In this document: piece by piece, positions 60,165 to 64,000 of the stretch
How positions within the stretch are numbered: the first letter of the stretch is position 1
How the letters are laid out: each line of letters opens with the position of its first letter
NCBI GenBank assembly: GCA_006218025.1
Contig: VBWA01000045.1
Coordinates: 1 to 64,000, forward strand
Direction of reading: 5' to 3'
Source of the DNA: Rhodocyclaceae bacterium
GTDB taxonomy: Bacteria > Pseudomonadota > Gammaproteobacteria > Burkholderiales > Rhodocyclaceae
Length of the DNA: 64,000 nt
The notes under the pieces: model-generated
Seen by the model: the letters and a program-made list of their open reading frames with translations, nothing else
Databases searched by the model: none
What the model was told of the DNA's origin: nothing
Made by a program: the position numbers and the translations under genes

Positions 60165-61508
60165 ATGAAAAAAGTCCTTCCTCTGATGATTGCCGGCTGT
60201 CTGTCTGCCGGCGGGTTTGCCAACCTCGCTCACAGCGCCGACCTGATGACGGTATATCGCGATGCGCTGGCCTACGATGCGCAGTTCGCTTCGGCGCGGG
60301 CCGCGCTCGACGCCGGACGCGAAAAGCTGCCGCAGGGCCGCGCGGGTTTGCTGCCGACCGTCGGTCTTTCCGCCAACACGACATGGAACCGACAGGAGAC
60401 CGACATCCGCAGAACGCCGCCGACGAGCAGCAGCACGGAGTACAACAGCAACGGCTGGTCGGTCAGCCTCTCGCAGCCCTTGTTCCGCTGGCAGAATTGG
60501 GTTGCCTACACGCAGTCCGAACTGGCCGTGGCGCAAGCCGAAGCCCAGTTCGGCCTGGCGCGGCAGGAACTGATCGTGCGAGCGGCGCAGGCCTATTTCG
60601 ATGTGCTGCTGGCGCAGGATACGCTGGCCACCGCGCAAGCGCAGAAGGTGGCGATCGCCGAACAGCTCGAATCGGCAAAGCGCAATTTCGAGGTCGGCAC
60701 CGCGACTATTACCGATACCCACGAGGCCCAGGCGCGCTATGACCTGACCAGCGCCCAGGAAATCGCGGCAATGAATGACCTGAGCGTGAAGCGCCAAGTC
60801 CTGCGTTCCGTTATCGGCAAGGAACCGGAAGGCCTGAAGAACCTGAAGCCGGGAGTTCAGCTGGTCCGCCCGCAGCCGGACGACATCGACAAATGGGTGG
60901 AGATGGCGGAATCCGCGAGCGCCTCGGTGCAGATCTATCAGGCCCTGTATGAAATCGCCCAGCGTGAAATCGAAAAGCAGCGTGCCGGCCACTACCCGAC
61001 GCTGGACCTGGTGGCGAGTCGCAGCTACAGCGGCAATACCGGATCCCTGGCGCTCGGCGCCAAACAGCCCGGAAGCGATACCGACGTTCATACCATCGGC
61101 CTGCAGTTGTCGATCCCGATTTTCGCCGGCGGCGCGGTGGTTTCCAAGGGCCGTGAAGCGGTTGCCCTGAAGGAGAAGGCCGCATCCGATCTCGAAAATG
61201 CGCGGCGCACCGCGGCGCTCAACGCGCGTCAGGCCTATCTTGGCGTGAACTCCGGGCTGGCGCAGGTACAAGCGTATCAGGCGGCCCTGACGTCTTCACA
61301 ATCGGCCCTCGACTCGAACAAGCTCGGCTATGAAGTCGGCGTCCGCATCAATATCGACGTATTGAACGCGCAGAGCCAGCTCTTCGATACCCGCCAGAAG
61401 CTGGCCAAAGCCAGGCTGGACACGCTGGCCGCGCTGCTCAAGCTCAAGGCCGCCGCCGGCACATTGGGCGAGGACGACGTCGCTGCGGTCAACGCACTGC
61501 TCGACTGA
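60165..61508 (+). CDS. tolC: TolC-family outer membrane channel
   Basis: 447 residues from the ATG at 60165 with GTGGAG upstream. Signal peptide ending in AHSA, then the TolC start DLMTVYRDALAYDAQFASARAALDAGREKLPQGRAGLLPTV. Two repeats of beta strands plus long helices (AAQAYFDVLLAQDTLATAQAQKVAIAEQLESAKRNFEVGTATITD; ARQAYLGVNSGLAQVQAYQAAL). General exit duct for RND pumps and type I secretion, so it could work with the RND operon upstream and with export of the RTX protein (inference). Its 3' end overlaps the convergent waaA by 20 bases. Confidence 0.92.
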   Translation: MKKVLPLMIAGCLSAGGFANLAHSADLMTVYRDALAYDAQFASARAALDAGREKLPQGRAGLLPTVGLSANTTWNRQETDIRRTPPTSSSTEYNSNGWSVSLSQPLFRWQNWVAYTQSELAVAQAEAQFGLARQELIVRAAQAYFDVLLAQDTLATAQAQKVAIAEQLESAKRNFEVGTATITDTHEAQARYDLTSAQEIAAMNDLSVKRQVLRSVIGKEPEGLKNLKPGVQLVRPQPDDIDKWVEMAESASASVQIYQALYEIAQREIEKQRAGHYPTLDLVASRSYSGNTGSLALGAKQPGSDTDVHTIGLQLSIPIFAGGAVVSKGREAVALKEKAASDLENARRTAALNARQAYLGVNSGLAQVQAYQAALTSSQSALDSNKLGYEVGVRINIDVLNAQSQLFDTRQKLAKARLDTLAALLKLKAAAGTLGEDDVAAVNALLD

Positions 61509-62757
61509 TCATCTCCATCGTGCGCGCCGTCGCCCCGCGATGGCGCCCGGCAAAGGCCCGCCCGGCCGCGCCCATGACTTGCCGCACCGCGGTGTTGGCC
61601 AGCAGCGCATTGACCTGAACCACCAGATCAACGGCATCGCGGACTGACTGCGCCGCGCCGCAGGCGATGGCCTCGCGCGCGGCCTCGGCAAAATTCCTCG
61701 TCGAAGGGCCGATCAGGATCGGCGTGCCGCACGCCGCCGCTTCGATCAGGTTCTGGCTGCCGAAATCGAGCAGGCTGCCACCGATGAAGGCGACATCGGC
61801 CGACGCGTACCAGGCGAACATCTCGCCCATGCTGTCGCCGATCAGCACTTGGGTGGCTGGCTCAATCGCAGCGTTGTCGCTGCGCCGTTGAACCTTGAAG
61901 CCACGGTCGGTCGCGAGACGGGCCACTTCATCGAAGCGCTGCGGATGGCGGGGAACCAGCACCAGCAGCGCCGCCCCATCAGCGCCGACTTCCTTCCACG
62001 CATCCAGAATCAGGGCTTCCTCGCCTTCGCGGGTGCTGGCCGCCAGCCACGTCGGCCGGGCACCCCGCCGTGCGCGAAACTCGCGGCCGAGTTCTATCTG
62101 CTCCGGTGGTGCCGCCACGTCGAACTTGATGTTGCCGGTGACGGTGACACCTCGCGCGCCGAGCGCTTCGAGTCGCGCGGCATCGGCGGCCGACTGTGCG
62201 CCGATCGCTGCCAGGCCCCGCAGTGCCTCGCGCGTCAGCGCGGGGAACATTTCGTAGCGCCGCTCGGAGCGTGCCGACAAGCGGGCGTTGACCAGCTGCA
62301 AGGGCACCTTCTCCTGTCGGCAGGCCGCGATCAAATTCGGCCACAGTTCGGTCTCCATGATCAGCCCGAATTGCGGCCGCAAGTGGCGCAGAAAACGCCG
62401 CATCGCCCAGGGCGTGTCGTAGGGCAGATAGATGCGCGCGACGGTGTCGCCAAACAGTGCTTCAGAGGTCGCGCGTCCGGTGGGGGTCATGTGGGTGAAC
62501 AGGATGCGGTGAGCCGGATAGCACTCGTGCAGGGCTGCCACCAATGGCTGCGCAGCGCGTGTTTCGCCGACCGAAACCGCGTGCAGCCAGATCGTCGGCG
62601 TCGTCGAGCCTCGAATGTCCGCGGCGCCAAAAAAACCGAAGCGTTCCGACCAGTGGCGAAGATATTCCGGCTGCCTGCGGGCGCGCCAGAGCAGATGCAG
62701 GACCGCCCAGGGCAGGAGGGCCAGCACGGCAAGCGTATAGAAGAAGCGGGCCATCAA
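61489..62757 (-). CDS. waaA: 3-deoxy-D-manno-octulosonic acid (Kdo) transferase
   Basis: 422 residues: one N-terminal membrane anchor, then a GT-B enzyme adding Kdo to lipid A precursor at the inner membrane face. Clear are HAVSVGETRAAQPLVAAL, METELWPNLI with the acidic catalytic region, NARLSARS, VTGNIKFD and the sugar-nucleotide site FIGGSLLDFGSQNLIEAAACGTP. The start codon overlaps the waaC stop, so waaC and waaA are one operon. Convergent with tolC. Confidence 0.95.
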   Translation of the reverse strand: MMARFFYTLAVLALLPWAVLHLLWRARRQPEYLRHWSERFGFFGAADIRGSTTPTIWLHAVSVGETRAAQPLVAALHECYPAHRILFTHMTPTGRATSEALFGDTVARIYLPYDTPWAMRRFLRHLRPQFGLIMETELWPNLIAACRQEKVPLQLVNARLSARSERRYEMFPALTREALRGLAAIGAQSAADAARLEALGARGVTVTGNIKFDVAAPPEQIELGREFRARRGARPTWLAASTREGEEALILDAWKEVGADGAALLVLVPRHPQRFDEVARLATDRGFKVQRRSDNAAIEPATQVLIGDSMGEMFAWYASADVAFIGGSLLDFGSQNLIEAAACGTPILIGPSTRNFAEAAREAIACGAAQSVRDAVDLVVQVNALLANTAVRQVMGAAGRAFAGRHRGATARTMEMISRAVR

Positions 62758-63695
62758 AGCAGCGGCAATGCGGCGGCGAGCACATCGCCCACGGTTGGCG
62801 GCTGGCCGCGTGTGCCGAGGTTGCTGGCCGTTGTGGCGGCAAGAACGCCGGTCAGCGCCGGGTCCGACGCACAGAACAGCGCCAGCGTCGGCCGCCCGAG
62901 AGCGGCGGCGAGATGAACCAGACCGGTATCGACACCGATCACGATGCGCGCCGCGGCGAGCTGCCCGGCGAGTTCCGTCAGGTTCATGGGCGGAAAGACC
63001 GTGGCGCCTGGAATGGCCTGCGCGATTTGTGCGGCGCGCTCGCGCTCAATGGCGCTGCCCGCCGGCAGCAGGCAGGCCAGGCCCTGCTCATGCAGGGCCT
63101 GGCCCACGGCGATCCAGCACTCTTGCGGCCACAATTTGTCGTCGCGCGAGGTGGCGGTGAGCAGCACCGCGCTCGGCCCCTCAGGAGTCGGCGCTGGTGA
63201 TACGGCGATTCCGTAATCCGGCGCGAGCGCTGCGGTGTAGTCGCCCGCCAGCGCCGCAAGCCGACGGTTTCGCTCGACCGCGTGAAGATTCTTCGTCACA
63301 TCGAAGCTGGCATCGTAGAAGTGCGCTGCCAGTGGTTCGCGGGCCGACGAGGCAGCATAGCCGCAGCGTTTGCCGCGCGCCATGCGGGCGATCAGCGCAC
63401 TCTTCAGCAAGCCCTGCGTGTCGATCACCAAATCGTAGGCTTCCTCTTGCACGGCTGCGCGGAAAGACCGGATTTCCCGCCACGTTGCGCGACTCGTCAG
63501 AGCCCTGCGCCAGCGCCTGAGTGCTATCGGAATGACGCGCCTCAGGCCCGGGTGCAGGCGCGGAATATCGAGAAACCCCTCCTCCACGATCCAGTCAATT
63601 GTCGCTTCGGAATATCTGCCGCGCAGGTCGCTGACGACCGGCAGGTTGTGAACCACGTCGCCAAGAGAGGATGTTTTAACGAGAAGAATGCGCAT
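62754..63695 (-). CDS. waaC: Lipopolysaccharide heptosyltransferase I
   Basis: 313 residues of the GT9 family: LLVKTSSLGDVVHNLPVVSDLR, YDLVIDTQGLLKSAL, and C-terminal GVDTGLVHLAAALGRPTLALF, as usual for WaaC, which adds the first L-glycero-D-manno-heptose to Kdo. Between the two Rossmann domains, [12 protein letters not shown] is encoded by a type 1 dispersed element in reverse orientation; it sits in the interdomain linker. The 227-base gap upstream should hold its promoter. Confidence 0.93.
   Translation of the reverse strand: MRILLVKTSSLGDVVHNLPVVSDLRGRYSEATIDWIVEEGFLDIPRLHPGLRRVIPIALRRWRRALTSRATWREIRSFRAAVQEEAYDLVIDTQGLLKSALIARMARGKRCGYAASSAREPLAAHFYDASFDVTKNLHAVERNRRLAALAGDYTAALAPDYGIAVSPAPTPEGPSAVLLTATSRDDKLWPQECWIAVGQALHEQGLACLLPAGSAIERERAAQIAQAIPGATVFPPMNLTELAGQLAAARIVIGVDTGLVHLAAALGRPTLALFCASDPALTGVLAATTASNLGTRGQPPTVGDVLAAALPLL
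63186..63210 (+). repeat. Dispersed element type 1, in-frame in waaC
   Basis: AGTCGGCGCTGGTGATACGG plus CGATT on the plus strand; the gene is on the minus strand and reads it as IAVSPAPT. It is opposite in orientation to the copy in the second adaptor gene, showing that both orientations can be open frames. Confidence 0.75.
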
Positions 63696-63922
63696 CGGCA
63701 GTGTTGCAGGCTTTTGAACTTATCCGATTCTATTGCATATGAACTGTCGGCTTTTTTCGGTCGAGGGCGGGGAACATCCGGCCTTTTCGGTGTCGTCTGA
63801 GTCGAAGATGTTGAAGATGCCTTTGCCTCTTGCGACTAAAATACTATTCTTGGAAGGGGTATTGGCGGCAAGAACCTGACGACGCGCAAGGCAGTGTCTG
63901 CGTCCGTTTTTTGAGGATGGTC

Positions 63923-64000
63923 ATGGCGAACATAAGCACCAACGTGCAGAGCCTCAGCCGGCTTCAGGCTGACTCGGATACGGCCGACGCGGTCGGACTC
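63923..64000 (+). CDS. Start of an unidentified gene (cut by window end)
   Basis: 26 codons are visible (MANISTNVQSLSRLQADSDTADA then VGL), with GAGGA five bases before the ATG. The opening resembles flagellin or hook proteins only in the first residues and the rest does not, so I give no function. The 227-base region upstream, between it and waaC, is less GC-rich than the surroundings and probably holds divergent promoters, but I could not assign -35/-10 pairs with confidence. Confidence 0.4.
   Translation, partial: MANISTNVQSLSRLQADSDTADAVGL

Noticed and set aside
63282-63800. Plus-strand frame across the start of waaC
   Set aside because: It lies antisense to the conserved N-terminus of WaaC and has no homology or ribosome site.
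63923-64000. Flagellin gene
   Set aside because: Only the first few residues resemble flagellin; the conserved N-terminal heptads do not follow and no flagellar genes are near.

Overview
The window is about 64 kb of high-GC DNA with densely packed genes and no gene-free stretch longer than about 300 bases. The gene set points to a betaproteobacterium, most likely in or near the Rhodocyclales. Pointers are a Pil-Chp chemotaxis cluster next to rubredoxin, thiD, thiE and hemL, the block RNase II-like / TonB-like / aroE / mtgA, and the order pcm-like / rhodanese / tolC / waaA / waaC. The taxon is inferred from gene content and order only. I see no tRNA, rRNA, CRISPR array, transposase or prophage.

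Layout. 1-3503 is the 3' end of a very repetitive RTX protein, closed by a strong terminator. 3.6-5.2 kb holds an AhpD-like protein and a Tat-exported dienelactone hydrolase. 5.2-12.8 kb is a propionyl-CoA to succinyl-CoA module: a GntR regulator divergent from methylmalonyl-CoA mutase, meaB, pccB and pccA. 13-18.7 kb is a CzcBA/C-type metal efflux operon whose pump gene is broken. 18.8-23.1 kb has an OprB-like porin, an old yellow enzyme and a membrane diguanylate cyclase. 23.3-32.6 kb is pilG-pilH-pilI-pilJ-chpA for type IV pilus chemosensing, with chpA split by a frameshift and a VOC protein at its end. 32.8-36.4 kb is rubredoxin, thiD, thiE, hemL and a Gdx/SugE exporter. 36.4-49.6 kb is a long minus-strand stretch: CorA-like, mtgA, aroE, TonB-like, RNB nuclease, methyltransferase, rarD, yqiA-like, uppP, a Cys-cluster protein, a broken thiC, a GDSL esterase and guaC. 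49.8-59.0 kb is tetR plus a double RND efflux operon (adaptor, pump, adaptor, pump). 59.1-63.7 kb is pcm-like, rhodanese, tolC, waaA and waaC. An unidentified gene begins at 63923.

The least ordinary feature is a family of short dispersed repeats. A 23-27 bp element (core GTCGGCGCTGGCGAYACGGC) occurs at least eight times. In two places it is the entire spacer between a stop codon and the next start, in two more it lies just after a stop codon, and in four it lies inside a coding region, in either orientation, encoding VGAGDTA or AVSPAPT-like peptides in linkers. One coding copy lies exactly where chpA loses its reading frame. A second palindromic element (TTATGTC...GGGGACGGTATC) occurs at 4.2, 33.0 and 51.6 kb and is fused to the first at 51.6 kb, where the two form the C-terminus of an efflux adaptor. 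This resembles, in principle, protein-invading palindromic elements known from Rickettsia.

Three conserved genes (czcA, chpA, thiC) carry frame-disrupting lesions. Either the strain is losing these functions or the assembly has small errors; the sequence alone cannot decide.
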